This document shows, one piece after another, positions 16,278-24,663 of a stretch of 64,000 nt of DNA; the stretch's first letter is position 1; every line of letters begins with the position of its first letter. Source of the DNA: an uncultured Rhodopila sp. GTDB lineage: Bacteria > Pseudomonadota > Alphaproteobacteria > Acetobacterales > Acetobacteraceae. The position numbers were made by a program, and so were the translations under genes. The DNA is taken from assembly GCF_903944925.1 (NCBI RefSeq), contig NZ_CAJATU010000076.1, positions 40,193 to 104,192 on the forward strand. Direction: 5' to 3'. The notes under the pieces were generated by a model. That model saw only the letters and a list, made by a program, of their open reading frames with translations, searched no databases and had not been told where the DNA came from.

Positions 16278-16673
16278 TCACAAGCCGAACGGAAGCCGTC
16301 CCTCGCTATATCCGTCTTTGTCGAAATGCTCCTGCGCAGACGTAACAATGCCGGTGCGGATGCTTTCGGCAACGTCGGGATTCTCCGTCAGATACCACTT
16401 TTCATCGATCACGATGGGAAACGGCCGGCGCCCTTCGAAGTAGCCGTCATCGACAAAATGCTGCCGCGCGGAGCGGACGCTGCCCTCTTTGATGGCCTGG
16501 CCGATATCTTCGTAGGTGCGGACGTACCAGGCTTCATCGACCTCGATCCCGCGGATCAAGGTCTTCAGAAGCTTTACGAAATCCTCATACGATACGTTGA
16601 CCCGAAGCTCCCCCCGAACCGTGGAGATCTCGATCGAGCGGCGAATCAATTCAAAGGGCGGGAGATATTTCAC
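16278..16673 (-). CDS. Small protein with two WY..D(I/V)..HF..GY.EGR repeats
   Basis: A 131-residue protein that starts with GTG at 16673, preceded six bases upstream by the strong ribosome site GAAGGAGA. The C-terminal half holds two copies of a 40-residue unit: DEAWYVRTYEDIGQAIKEG with HFVDDGYFEGRRPF, and DEKWYLTENPDVAESIRTG with HFDKDGYSEGRLPF. This unit is seen next to or inside large bacterial glycosyltransferases and surface proteins, but I know of no defined function. It lies 104 bp upstream of the giant glycosyltransferase on the same strand and is divergent from hldE. No signal peptide or membrane segment. Confidence 0.75.
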   Translation of the reverse strand: MKYLPPFELIRRSIEISTVRGELRVNVSYEDFVKLLKTLIRGIEVDEAWYVRTYEDIGQAIKEGSVRSARQHFVDDGYFEGRRPFPIVIDEKWYLTENPDVAESIRTGIVTSAQEHFDKDGYSEGRLPFGL

Positions 16674-16848
16674 GGGCTCTCCTTCAGGAACGGAACGCGC
16701 AGGCAACTGCGTCGGCGAAGCGGCCCCTGCATAGCGATTTCGTGACCCCGATGGAACAGTGTTGTGGTTGTTTTTTTGCACGTGCAGCATTTCCTGCACC
16801 CTGCTATTGGGTCGATGCTTGCCATCGCCCCTGATCGAGGATCGCCGC

Positions 16849-18357
16849 ATGACCACCATCCCGGCGGACGCAGACCGGATGCTGCCGCCCACCGATATCG
16901 AACTCGCCGCCATCGTCCGGAACTTTCACGCCGCACGTGTGCTGGTCATTGGCGACATCATCCTGGATCGATACGTCACCGGCGCGGTTCACCGGCTGTC
17001 GCCCGAAGCACCCATCCCGGTGCTGCGGCCGTCCGATGACCGCTCGACACTTGGCGGGGCGGCCAACGTGGCGCTCAACATCGCAACTCTCGGCGGCCAG
17101 GCGGTAATCGTGGGCGTTATCGGCAACGACGCGGCCGGGGCGGAGGTGGAGCGGCTGGTCGGGGCAACGCGCGGCATGGCCGCCGCGCTGGTGCGCGTTT
17201 CCAACCGGCCAACCACGGCGAAAACCCGGTTCATGACCGGATCGCATCAGCTTTTGCGCCTGGATGAGGAAACCACCGCTCCGCTCGATGCCGCCGGTTC
17301 GGCGGCGCTGCTGGAAGCGGTGGAAACCAGCCTGGCCGGGGCGGATGTCGTCGTGCTGTCGGACTACGCCAAGGGCGTGCTGTGCGACGGCGTGCTGGAT
17401 GCCATCCTGGCGCTGGCGGCGCGCGACGGCCGAATCGTGATCGCCGATCCGAAGCGGCCCGATTTCGCCGCCTATCGCGGAGCCACGATCCTGACCCCGA
17501 ATGAGCATGAAGTGCGGCTGGCCACCCGCATCGAAGCGGATCAGGACATTGCAGCCGATCGAGCCGGCAAGATGGCGTTGCAGGCGACCGGCGGTGAGGC
17601 GGTGTTGGTGACCCGCTCGGCGCGGGGCCTGACCCTGGTCCGCCGCGACGCGGACGCGCTGCACCTGCCGACACGCGCCCGCGAGGTCGCCGACGTGTCC
17701 GGAGCCGGCGACACGCTTGTTGCAGCGCTCGCAGTCGCGCTGGGCGCCGGTGCCGGGCTGCCGGAAGCCGCGATGCTGGCCAATGCGACCGCCGGGATTT
17801 CCGTCGGCAAGCAGGGAACCGCGACGGTGTCGCGGCAGGAACTGCTCGATGAGTTGCATCTGGCGGATCTGGTGCAAACCGACCGCAAGGTTGCCAGCCT
17901 TGAGGACGCCATCGAGAAAGTGGCCGATTGGCATCAGCGCGGGTTGAAGGTCGGGTTTGCGAATGGCTGCTTCGACCTGATCCATCCGGGCCATGTCCGC
18001 CTGCTCAGCGAGGCGCGCGCCGCCTGTGATCGCCTGATTGTCGCGCTGAACACCGATGCGTCGGTAAAGCGCCTGAAAGGACCGACGCGGCCGTTGCAGA
18101 ATGAGGTGGCGCGGGCGACCGTGATGGCGTCGATGGCTCCGGTCGATCTGGTTATCCTGTTCGACGAGGACACGCCGCTGCAGGCGATCGAGGCGCTGCG
18201 GCCGGACGTGCTGGTGAAGGGGTCGGACTATACCGTCGATCAGGTGGTCGGAGGCGACCTCGTCCGCAATTGGGGCGGCAAGGTGGTGCTGGTGACGCTG
18301 CGGGAAGGCCATAGCACGACCGGAACGATCCGGCGGATGTCCAAGCCGGCGGAGTGA
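16849..18357 (+). CDS. hldE: Bifunctional heptose 7-phosphate kinase / heptose 1-phosphate adenylyltransferase HldE
   Basis: A 502-residue two-domain enzyme of ADP-heptose synthesis for the LPS inner core. Residues 1-330 are a PfkB/ribokinase domain (STLGGAANVALN near the start and VSGAGDTLVAAL as the anion-hole motif). Residues about 360-502 are a nucleotidyltransferase with GCFDLIHPGHVRLL (HxGH) and the late STTGTIRRM. The start at 16849 has GAGG about 10 bases upstream. It is divergent from the small repeat protein. The GT9 domain of the neighbouring giant protein is a plausible user of the product. Confidence 0.94.
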   Translation: MTTIPADADRMLPPTDIELAAIVRNFHAARVLVIGDIILDRYVTGAVHRLSPEAPIPVLRPSDDRSTLGGAANVALNIATLGGQAVIVGVIGNDAAGAEVERLVGATRGMAAALVRVSNRPTTAKTRFMTGSHQLLRLDEETTAPLDAAGSAALLEAVETSLAGADVVVLSDYAKGVLCDGVLDAILALAARDGRIVIADPKRPDFAAYRGATILTPNEHEVRLATRIEADQDIAADRAGKMALQATGGEAVLVTRSARGLTLVRRDADALHLPTRAREVADVSGAGDTLVAALAVALGAGAGLPEAAMLANATAGISVGKQGTATVSRQELLDELHLADLVQTDRKVASLEDAIEKVADWHQRGLKVGFANGCFDLIHPGHVRLLSEARAACDRLIVALNTDASVKRLKGPTRPLQNEVARATVMASMAPVDLVILFDEDTPLQAIEALRPDVLVKGSDYTVDQVVGGDLVRNWGGKVVLVTLREGHSTTGTIRRMSKPAE

Positions 18358-18394
18358 GGCAAGCGCGTGGACGGTGCGATGGCGTCAGCCTCAA

Positions 18395-18425
18395 CGTCAT
18401 GGGCGGGCGTCTCCCGGCCATGACG
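18395..18425. repeat. Palindrome after hldE
   Basis: CGTCATGG (18395-18402) and CCATGACG (18418-18425) form a perfect 8-bp stem, with a further GGGCGGG/CTCCCGG complementarity inside. It lies between the convergent ends of hldE and the metY fusion and could act as a terminator for either strand, although there is no T-run. It resembles the REP-like elements elsewhere in the window. Confidence 0.5.
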
Positions 18426-18463
18426 CTAAGGGCGGAGGCGCCTCGGCCGCGCCCCCTTCGCGC

Positions 18464-20269
18464 TCAGGTCCCCGCCAGCGCCTGGTCCAAATCGGCCATC
18501 AAATCCTCCGCCGTCTCCAATCCGATCGACAGCCGGATCACGTCGGGTCCGGCGCCGGCGGCGATCCGCTGTTCCTCGGTCAACTGCCGGTGGGTCGTGG
18601 ACGCCGGATGCAGAATCAGGCTGCGGGTATCGCCGATATTCGCCAAATGCGAGAACAGCCCGACGCTCTCGACCAGCCTGATCCCGGCCTCGTAACCGCC
18701 CTTGACGCCGAAAGTGAACACCGCCCCTGCCCCCTTCGGCAGGTATTTCCGTGCCAGCGCCCGATACGGACTGCTCTCCAGCCCGGCATAGGACACCCGG
18801 GCGACGCGCGGATGCGCGGCCAGGAACTCCGCGACCGCCTGAGCATTCGCACAGTGCCGCTCCATCCGCACATGCAGCGTTTCGATGCCGGTGATGGTCA
18901 GGAACGCGTTCATCGGCGCCATCGACGGCCCGTAGTCGCGCAGCGCCACCGCCCGCGCCTTGGTGGTGAAGGCGAAATCGCCGAAATTCTCGTAGAACCG
19001 CAGGCCGTGATAGGCCGGTTCCGGCTCCGTCATCGACGGGAATTTTCCCCCCTGCGCCCAGTCGAACTTGCCCGACTCCACCACGATGCCACCCATCGAG
19101 TTACCGTGGCCGGCGAGGAACTTGGTGGTGGAGTGGGTGACGATGTCCGCCCCCCACTCGAACGGGCGGCACAGGTACGGCGTCGCCAGGGTGTTATCGA
19201 CGATCAGCGGCAGCCCCGCCGCGTGCGCGATCTCGGCGATCGCCGCCAGGTCGACGATCACGCCGCCGGGGTTGGCCAGGCTCTCGACGAAGATCGCCTT
19301 GCACTTCGGCGTCAGGGCGCGGCGGAAGTTCTCCGGGTCCGCCGGATCGACGAAGTGGCAGGTCCAGCCCAGCTTCTTGAACGACAGCCCGAACTGCGTC
19401 AGCGAGCCGCCATACAGGTTGCGCGAGGCCAGGAACTCATCGCCCGGTTCCATCAAGGTGGCGAACACCAGGAACTGTGCGGCGTGACCGGAGGCGGCGG
19501 CGACCGAGGCGCGCCCACCCTCCAGGCTGGCGACCCGTTCCTCCAGCACCGCCACGGTCGGGTTGGTCAGGCGGGAGTAGATGTAGCCGAAATTGTGCAG
19601 GTTGAACAAAGACGCCGCGTGATCGACATCATCGAACACATAGGCTGTCGTCTGGTATATCGGCGTGGCGCGGGCGCCGGTCGCCGGATCGGGCGAAGCG
19701 CCGGCATGCACCGCCCGGGTTTCGAAGCCGTAGCTGACATTTGCCGCCGGCAATGACCGCGGCTTGCGCGCGCGATCCGTCGGCGGCTGCGCGGCGCGGT
19801 TGCGGATGATGCCGGAGTTGACGCCGCTCCAGGACAGTTCCCCGCCGAGGCGGCCGAACTCGATCTTCGGGCAGCGGTTCATGATGACCGTCAGGCCGGC
19901 GGCCTCGGCTTTCGCCGCCGCCTCATCGTTGCGCACGCCGAGCTGCATCCACACCACCTTGGCGCAGATGGCGATGGCGTCGTCGATGATCGGGGCGACG
20001 GACTCGGAGGCGCGGAACACGTCCACCATGTCGATCGGGTCGGGAATGTCGCGCAGGCTGGCGTAGATGCGCTCGCCCAGCAGATCCTTGCCGGCGGTTC
20101 CGGGATTGACCGGGATGACCCGGTAGCCTTTGCCCTGGAGGTACTTCATGACGAAGTAGCTCGGACGGTTCCAGTTGGAGGAGGCGCCGACCATGGCGAT
20201 GGTCCGCACGGTCGAGAGGATGCCGCGCAGCAGGGAGTCGGGATAGGGGATCGGGTCGAGTGGGGTCAT
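18464..20269 (-). CDS. CoA-binding domain fused to O-acetylhomoserine aminocarboxypropyltransferase (MetY-type)
   Basis: A 601-residue fusion. Residues about 10-145 are a YccU-type CoA-binding Rossmann domain (TIAMVGASSNWNRPSYFVMK, YRVIPVNPG, MNRCPKIEFGRL). Residues about 178-600 are a full-length PLP enzyme of the Cys/Met metabolism family (FETRAVHAGASPDPATGA, YSRLTNPT, the PLP lysine in THSTTKFLAGHG, LILHPASTTHRQLT). MetY-type enzymes condense O-acetylhomoserine with sulfide or methanethiol to give homocysteine or methionine. The two activities are usually encoded separately. Here there is no stop between them, only a basic linker. No SAM riboswitch was recognised upstream. Confidence 0.88.
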   Translation of the reverse strand: MTPLDPIPYPDSLLRGILSTVRTIAMVGASSNWNRPSYFVMKYLQGKGYRVIPVNPGTAGKDLLGERIYASLRDIPDPIDMVDVFRASESVAPIIDDAIAICAKVVWMQLGVRNDEAAAKAEAAGLTVIMNRCPKIEFGRLGGELSWSGVNSGIIRNRAAQPPTDRARKPRSLPAANVSYGFETRAVHAGASPDPATGARATPIYQTTAYVFDDVDHAASLFNLHNFGYIYSRLTNPTVAVLEERVASLEGGRASVAAASGHAAQFLVFATLMEPGDEFLASRNLYGGSLTQFGLSFKKLGWTCHFVDPADPENFRRALTPKCKAIFVESLANPGGVIVDLAAIAEIAHAAGLPLIVDNTLATPYLCRPFEWGADIVTHSTTKFLAGHGNSMGGIVVESGKFDWAQGGKFPSMTEPEPAYHGLRFYENFGDFAFTTKARAVALRDYGPSMAPMNAFLTITGIETLHVRMERHCANAQAVAEFLAAHPRVARVSYAGLESSPYRALARKYLPKGAGAVFTFGVKGGYEAGIRLVESVGLFSHLANIGDTRSLILHPASTTHRQLTEEQRIAAGAGPDVIRLSIGLETAEDLMADLDQALAGT

Positions 20270-20389
20270 GCGCGCTATCCAGCTTCGGCTGTCGGGATGG
20301 TCAGCCTGCGGATCACCTGTAGCCGATCACGCATTGCATGTCTGCCTGGCCGCGACCTCGCCGGCGCCCCCCGGTCGGACTGAGTACGG

Positions 20390-21367
20390 TCAGTTGCCGG
20401 TGCAGGATTGGCGCCGCGACAACAGGCCGAACGCCGCCCCGACCACCGCAAACAATTCCCGTCCGGCGCGGCGTGTCGGATGACGCAGCAACCCGGCCAG
20501 CCGCATCGCAGCGGAGCGGAAAGGCCTGCCCTGCATCTCCGCCAATTCGGCCGATGCGACGCAGACCCTGGCCTTGAAGATCCGTGCCGCCGAGCGGTTC
20601 TGGTCGCAGGCCCCGTCTCGAAACCGGTCCCCGATCATCTGGATGGCGGCGATGCGGCGATCCAGCTTCGCGCTCTTGTTGCCCGGCCGTTGCATCAGGT
20701 AGGTCACCAGCAGATCGGGATGGCAGCCCACCGGAGCGCATGCCGCGAGGCGCAGCCATAGGTCCCAGTCCTCGGTGGAGCGCAGGGTTTCGTCAAACCC
20801 GCCGACCCAGCGGAGAACATCGGTCCGAGCCATCACCGTGGACGTGCCGACAACGTTCTCCGCATAGATCTGCGCCAGCGCATCGTCACCCAACAGGAAC
20901 GGTTCGGTGCGGTGTCCGTGGCGAGCCCGGTAGCGCGGCCAGAACGTGAAGCTGCTGCCGCGATCCTGTCCGGCCGGCGTGAGATGACGATAGTCGGTGA
21001 ATGAAAATCCGATCCGCGGGTTTTCCCGATGCATCCTGGTTTGCGCAGCGAGCTTTCCGGGATGCCACCAGTCATCCGCATCAAGAAAGGCGATCAGTGG
21101 CGCACGCGCGGCGGCGATGCCAAGATTTCTGGCCCGCGCCGAGTTGTGGCCCGGTCCTGCAAGAACCCGCAGCCGCCCATCGGCCACGCAACGATCGGCG
21201 AGCCATCCGACGCTTCCATCGGTCGATCCATCGTCGATGACGATGATTTCGACATTCGCTTCGGCACCGATCGAGGCGATCGCCTTTGGCAGGTAGCGAA
21301 GCGTGTCTCGCGTTGGGATGACAACGCTGACCGCCGGCACCGATGGCATATTCTGATTCCAATTCAA
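20390..21367 (-). CDS. Family 2 glycosyltransferase
   Basis: A 325-residue GT2 enzyme. VSVVIPTRDTLRYLPKAI opens the GT-A fold, IIVIDDGSTDGS and IAFLDADDWWHPGK carry the nucleotide and metal (DxD) residues, and GGFDETLRSTEDWDLWLRLA is the acceptor-site ED motif. It probably adds a sugar to a surface polysaccharide. A second ATG at 21349 (MPSVPAV) may be the real start. It lies 120 bp upstream of the metY fusion on the same strand. Confidence 0.87.
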   Translation of the reverse strand: MNWNQNMPSVPAVSVVIPTRDTLRYLPKAIASIGAEANVEIIVIDDGSTDGSVGWLADRCVADGRLRVLAGPGHNSARARNLGIAAARAPLIAFLDADDWWHPGKLAAQTRMHRENPRIGFSFTDYRHLTPAGQDRGSSFTFWPRYRARHGHRTEPFLLGDDALAQIYAENVVGTSTVMARTDVLRWVGGFDETLRSTEDWDLWLRLAACAPVGCHPDLLVTYLMQRPGNKSAKLDRRIAAIQMIGDRFRDGACDQNRSAARIFKARVCVASAELAEMQGRPFRSAAMRLAGLLRHPTRRAGRELFAVVGAAFGLLSRRQSCTGN

Positions 21368-21758
21368 TCCGTATGCGCGTCAGCAGCTTGCGTTTGCCGA
21401 TGCCTGCATGATCAAGCAATTGTGATGCCACGAAATGAGGCTTGGACTGAGGCAAAATGCGTCGCGGAATGCATTTGATATGCGAAATGCTCGTTGCGCA
21501 TGAAATCAATGCGTCAAATACACGGACGTGAAACGTCAATCAGGCGAAACGGAATGTCGTTTCGCTGTCTGATCCGTCCGGGCGTAGTACCAGCCGGCAT
21601 TGAGTTTGACCCGGAGGCACGGCCGTCTCCACCAATGGCGGGCTAAGGCCAGGCATCCACGCCTTGCTTTGTGCAAGCAAAGGCGTGGATGCCGCCCTGC
21701 GTCGGCATGACGCGGCGGCGCGTCCGGTCAACTTAACCGCCGGTTGATATACAGGTCG
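21368..21758. other. 391-bp intergenic region without a gene
   Basis: No coding frame is convincing on either strand. The stretch 21368-21540 is clearly richer in A+T than its surroundings and probably holds the promoter of the GT2 gene. The right part carries the hairpin repeat listed at 21654-21691. Confidence 0.5.
21654..21691. repeat. REP-like hairpin
   Basis: CATCCACGCCT (21654-21664) and AGGCGTGGATG (21681-21691) form a perfect 11-bp stem with an inner TTGC/GCAA pair. The same arms occur at 7028-7060, and the half CATCCACGCC ends the tandem repeat at 1990. Confidence 0.7.
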
Positions 21759-22694
21759 TTACCTTACCTGCTGAATCGCCGACAATATCCACCGGCCGCC
21801 ACGCGAACGGACGAACGTCCAGATCTCCGTCGCGGTGACGTGCTCACCGGCGCTGCCATCGACCACCCGCCCGCTGGCGTCGCGCGTCACGTCGATCATC
21901 GAGAACCGCATCGCCACGGTCGCATAGTCCCGCCCCTGCTCGGTCCAGGCCTGCGACAGGTCGCCGCTCTCGAGGCGGACATCCGTCACCGTGTTGCGCA
22001 CCCCGCGGCTGACCTGCTGCGAAAGCTGATCCGCGAAGTAGCTCACCATCTCAGGGGTTGCCATGGCCTGCAGCCCGGCGAGGTCATGCGCGCTCCAGGC
22101 CGCCTGGATGCCCTGCAGCAACTGCTCGAACTGCTGATAGTCGGCCGGCGCGATCGCAATCGGCGGCGGCCCGCCCGGCCGCGCGCCCGAACCCGAAGCC
22201 ACCGGGCGGGGACCGGGCATGGTGCGCTGCGCGAAGATGCCCGGTCCGGATGCCATGGCGGGCGAGCGGCCTCCGGTCACCAGGCGGTACACCCACCGCA
22301 CGACGATAAACAGCAGGAAGAGTTGCAGCAGCATGCCGAGGAAGCCGAACAGCCCCATGCCGCCGCCGAGGAAACCGTGCCCGAGCAACAGGCCGCCGAT
22401 GCCCGCGCCGATAAGGCCGCCCATCAGGCCGGACATGAAGCCGCCGCCCGACCGCATCGGCTGCTGGTAGGCAGGCCCGCCGCCGTAACCCGGTTGCGGC
22501 GCGCTCGGCGTCATGCTGCGCTGCATCGGCTCGGCCGAGTATGGCGCCGTCCGCGTCGGCGGCGGCGCGGTATAGGTCATGCCACCGCGGCTGCCGAAGG
22601 AGCCGCCATCGCCGGCGCGGGCTTCGGCCAGCCCGGGCGACAGAGCCAGCGCCAGGGCGGCGAGGCCGGAAATCAGGACGGAAGTGCGGCGCAT
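21759..22694 (-). CDS. Tim44-like domain membrane protein
   Basis: A 311-residue protein. It starts MRRTSVLISGLAALALALS, a cleavable-type signal ending near AEARA, then a Gly/Pro-rich region. A hydrophobic stretch of about 50 residues follows (GGLIGAGIGGLLLGH to LFLLFIVVRWVYRLV), and the C-terminal domain of about 150 residues has the Tim44/MRP-L45 pattern (DYQQFEQLLQGIQAAWSAHD, MVSYFADQL, WTFVRSRGGRWIL). Such proteins are inner-membrane or periplasmic with unclear function. The start at 22694 is chosen because the signal begins there. It is divergent from the MFS gene. Confidence 0.83.
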   Translation of the reverse strand: MRRTSVLISGLAALALALSPGLAEARAGDGGSFGSRGGMTYTAPPPTRTAPYSAEPMQRSMTPSAPQPGYGGGPAYQQPMRSGGGFMSGLMGGLIGAGIGGLLLGHGFLGGGMGLFGFLGMLLQLFLLFIVVRWVYRLVTGGRSPAMASGPGIFAQRTMPGPRPVASGSGARPGGPPPIAIAPADYQQFEQLLQGIQAAWSAHDLAGLQAMATPEMVSYFADQLSQQVSRGVRNTVTDVRLESGDLSQAWTEQGRDYATVAMRFSMIDVTRDASGRVVDGSAGEHVTATEIWTFVRSRGGRWILSAIQQVR

Positions 22695-22827
22695 TTGGTT
22701 TCGCTTTGATGTTGTCACGCGCGCAATATGGTGCCTTCCATGATCCCTGGCCAGGGGTGGCCATGCGCAGCGATCCCCGGCACGCTGTCCCGGCAACCGC
22801 GGCCGCCCGGCCCGGCGTCAGGGAGAC

Positions 22828-24294
22828 ATGACAGCGAATGCCGACGCGATGAGCATTTCCCTCGCCGAAGACGGCCTGAGCGGTCGCCGGTTCGTGTCGG
22901 CGATCGCCACACTGGTGATCGCCGTCGGCATGTCGTCGCTGGACACCTCGATTGCGAATACCGCCTTGCCCACCATCGCCACGGACGTGAACGCCAGCGC
23001 GGCATCGTCGGTCTGGGTGGTGAATGCGTATCAATTGGCGCTGGTGGTGTCGCTGCTGCCGCTCGCATCGCTGGGCGAGATCATCGGCTATCGCCGCGTG
23101 TATATCTGGGGGCTTGCCGGGTTCACCCTGGCCTCCCTGCTATGCGCCGTCAGTTGGTCGCTGCCGACACTGACCGCCGCGCGGGTGATCCAGGGCTTCG
23201 GCGCCAGCGGCATCATGAGCGTCAATACCGCTTTGATCCGGTTCATTTATCCGTCCCGGTCGCTCGGCCGCGGCGTGGGTTACAACGCCCTGGTCGTCGC
23301 GGTCTCGACCGCCATCGGCCCGACCGTCGCCGCCGCCATCCTGTCCGTCGGCTCGTGGCAGTGGCTGTTCGCGATCAACGTGCCGCTGGGCGTGGTGGCG
23401 TTCGGCCTGGCCGTGCGGGTCCTGCCCGAGACCAGCCACGCCGGCTATCGATTCGATTTCGGTAGTGCGGCGCTCAATGCGTTGACCTTCGGCTGCCTGA
23501 TCTTCGGCATCGGCGAAGCGGCGCATGGCGTTTCGCATGCCGTCTCCGGCTCGCTGCTGGGGATCGCCCTGGTCTCCGGCGTGGTGCTTGTCGGCTGGCA
23601 ACTCCGGCTGCCGGCGCCGATGTTTCCGGTCGATCTGTATCGCCGGCCGATGTTCGCACTGTCATCCCTCACCGCGTTTTGTTCGTTTTCCGCGCAGGGA
23701 TTGGCGTTCGTCTCCCTGCCATTCTATTTCCAGACGGTCCTGGGACTCAGCGCGGTGCAGACGGGGCTGCTGCTGACGCCGTGGCCGGTGATGACAGCGG
23801 TGCTGGCGCCGATAGCCGGACCACTGTCGGACCGCTATCCGCCGGCAATCCTGGGCGGCGTGGGGTTGGCCATCCTGTGCCTCGGCCTCGCTTTGGTCGC
23901 CGGCCTGCCGAACCATCCCGGCACGGTCGGGATCGTCTGGCGGATGATGATCTGCGGTGCGGGGTTCGGCTTCTTCCAGTCGCCCAACCTGAAGGCGATC
24001 ATGTCGAGCGCGCCGCCGGACCGCAGCGGCGGCGCCAGCGGCATCGTCGCAACGTCCCGGCTTGTCGGCCAGGCCGTGGGCGCCGCCCTGGTGGCATTGT
24101 GCTTTGGCATTTCGATGGCGCACGGTCCGGCCCTGGCGCTGGCGCTCGGGGCGGCCTTCGCCGGAGCGGGCAGCCTGGTCAGCTTTTCCAGGCTGGCGGC
24201 GCGTCCGGTCGCGCAACCGGTCCGCGGGCGCGCGCAGCAGACCGGCTTAGACCTCACGCCGCAGGAAGATCCAGCAGCCCCCGCCGGTCGCTGA
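22828..24294 (+). CDS. MFS transporter, DHA2-type drug/metabolite exporter
   Basis: A 488-residue polytopic inner-membrane protein with 12-14 predicted hydrophobic segments. The DHA2 signature SSLDTSIANTALPTIATDV is in the first segment, WVVNAYQLALVVSLLP in the second, and the motif-A-like LGEIIGYRRVYIWG follows. FGASGIMSVNTALIR is motif C-like. It would export small molecules using the proton gradient; the substrate is unknown. Its last 48 bases overlap tail-to-tail with the PYP-like gene on the other strand. Confidence 0.88.
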   Translation: MTANADAMSISLAEDGLSGRRFVSAIATLVIAVGMSSLDTSIANTALPTIATDVNASAASSVWVVNAYQLALVVSLLPLASLGEIIGYRRVYIWGLAGFTLASLLCAVSWSLPTLTAARVIQGFGASGIMSVNTALIRFIYPSRSLGRGVGYNALVVAVSTAIGPTVAAAILSVGSWQWLFAINVPLGVVAFGLAVRVLPETSHAGYRFDFGSAALNALTFGCLIFGIGEAAHGVSHAVSGSLLGIALVSGVVLVGWQLRLPAPMFPVDLYRRPMFALSSLTAFCSFSAQGLAFVSLPFYFQTVLGLSAVQTGLLLTPWPVMTAVLAPIAGPLSDRYPPAILGGVGLAILCLGLALVAGLPNHPGTVGIVWRMMICGAGFGFFQSPNLKAIMSSAPPDRSGGASGIVATSRLVGQAVGAALVALCFGISMAHGPALALALGAAFAGAGSLVSFSRLAARPVAQPVRGRAQQTGLDLTPQEDPAAPAGR

Positions 24295-24633
24295 CTGCAC
24301 ACGGACATCCAGATCCATCGCTGCCGTCGGCATGTCGCCGGTAAAACCGAATGCGATATCGAGCTTGCCGGCCGCGAGCGCCTTGTCGATCCGCCCTTTG
24401 AACCCGGGGTTGTTCATGCACGGTGCGATTTCAGTAAAGAAAGTGCGTCCCACAACGTCCTTGCGATAGCCCGAAAGCCGCCGCTCCGCATCGCTGTAGA
24501 AGGTAACCGTCCCCTCGGCATCCAATCGGACGGCACCGTATGGAAGCGCGTGCACTTCTTCCGGCGTGAGCCGTTCCACCGCCTTGGCAAGCTGAGGCTC
24601 GTCGAAATCGGGTACGGATGCACCTGCGGTCAT
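24247..24633 (-). CDS. Photoactive yellow protein-like PAS protein
   Basis: A 128-residue single-domain protein that aligns end to end with Halorhodospira PYP (125 residues). LPYGAVRLDAEGTVTFYSDAE matches the first PAS strands. Tyr46 and Glu50 correspond to PYP Tyr42 and Glu46, which hydrogen-bond the chromophore. Cys72 in FFTEIAPC corresponds to Cys69, the p-coumaric acid attachment site. Ser54 replaces Thr50 and Tyr56 replaces Arg52, and the loop before VVGRTFF is one residue shorter. It ends WIFLRREV as PYP ends WVFVKRV. It lies 30 bp downstream of the hybrid kinase, probably in one operon. No tyrosine ammonia-lyase or coumaroyl ligase is in the window, so chromophore binding is unproven. 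Confidence 0.78.
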   Translation of the reverse strand: MTAGASVPDFDEPQLAKAVERLTPEEVHALPYGAVRLDAEGTVTFYSDAERRLSGYRKDVVGRTFFTEIAPCMNNPGFKGRIDKALAAGKLDIAFGFTGDMPTAAMDLDVRVQSATGGGCWIFLRREV

Positions 24634-24663
24634 GGTCGGACCTGACTTGGAATTGTGGCAAAT

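Noticed and set aside
20270..20389. SAM riboswitch upstream of the MetY-type gene
   Set aside because: The 120-bp leader showed no arrangement I recognise as a SAM-II or SAM-V aptamer; too little evidence to list.
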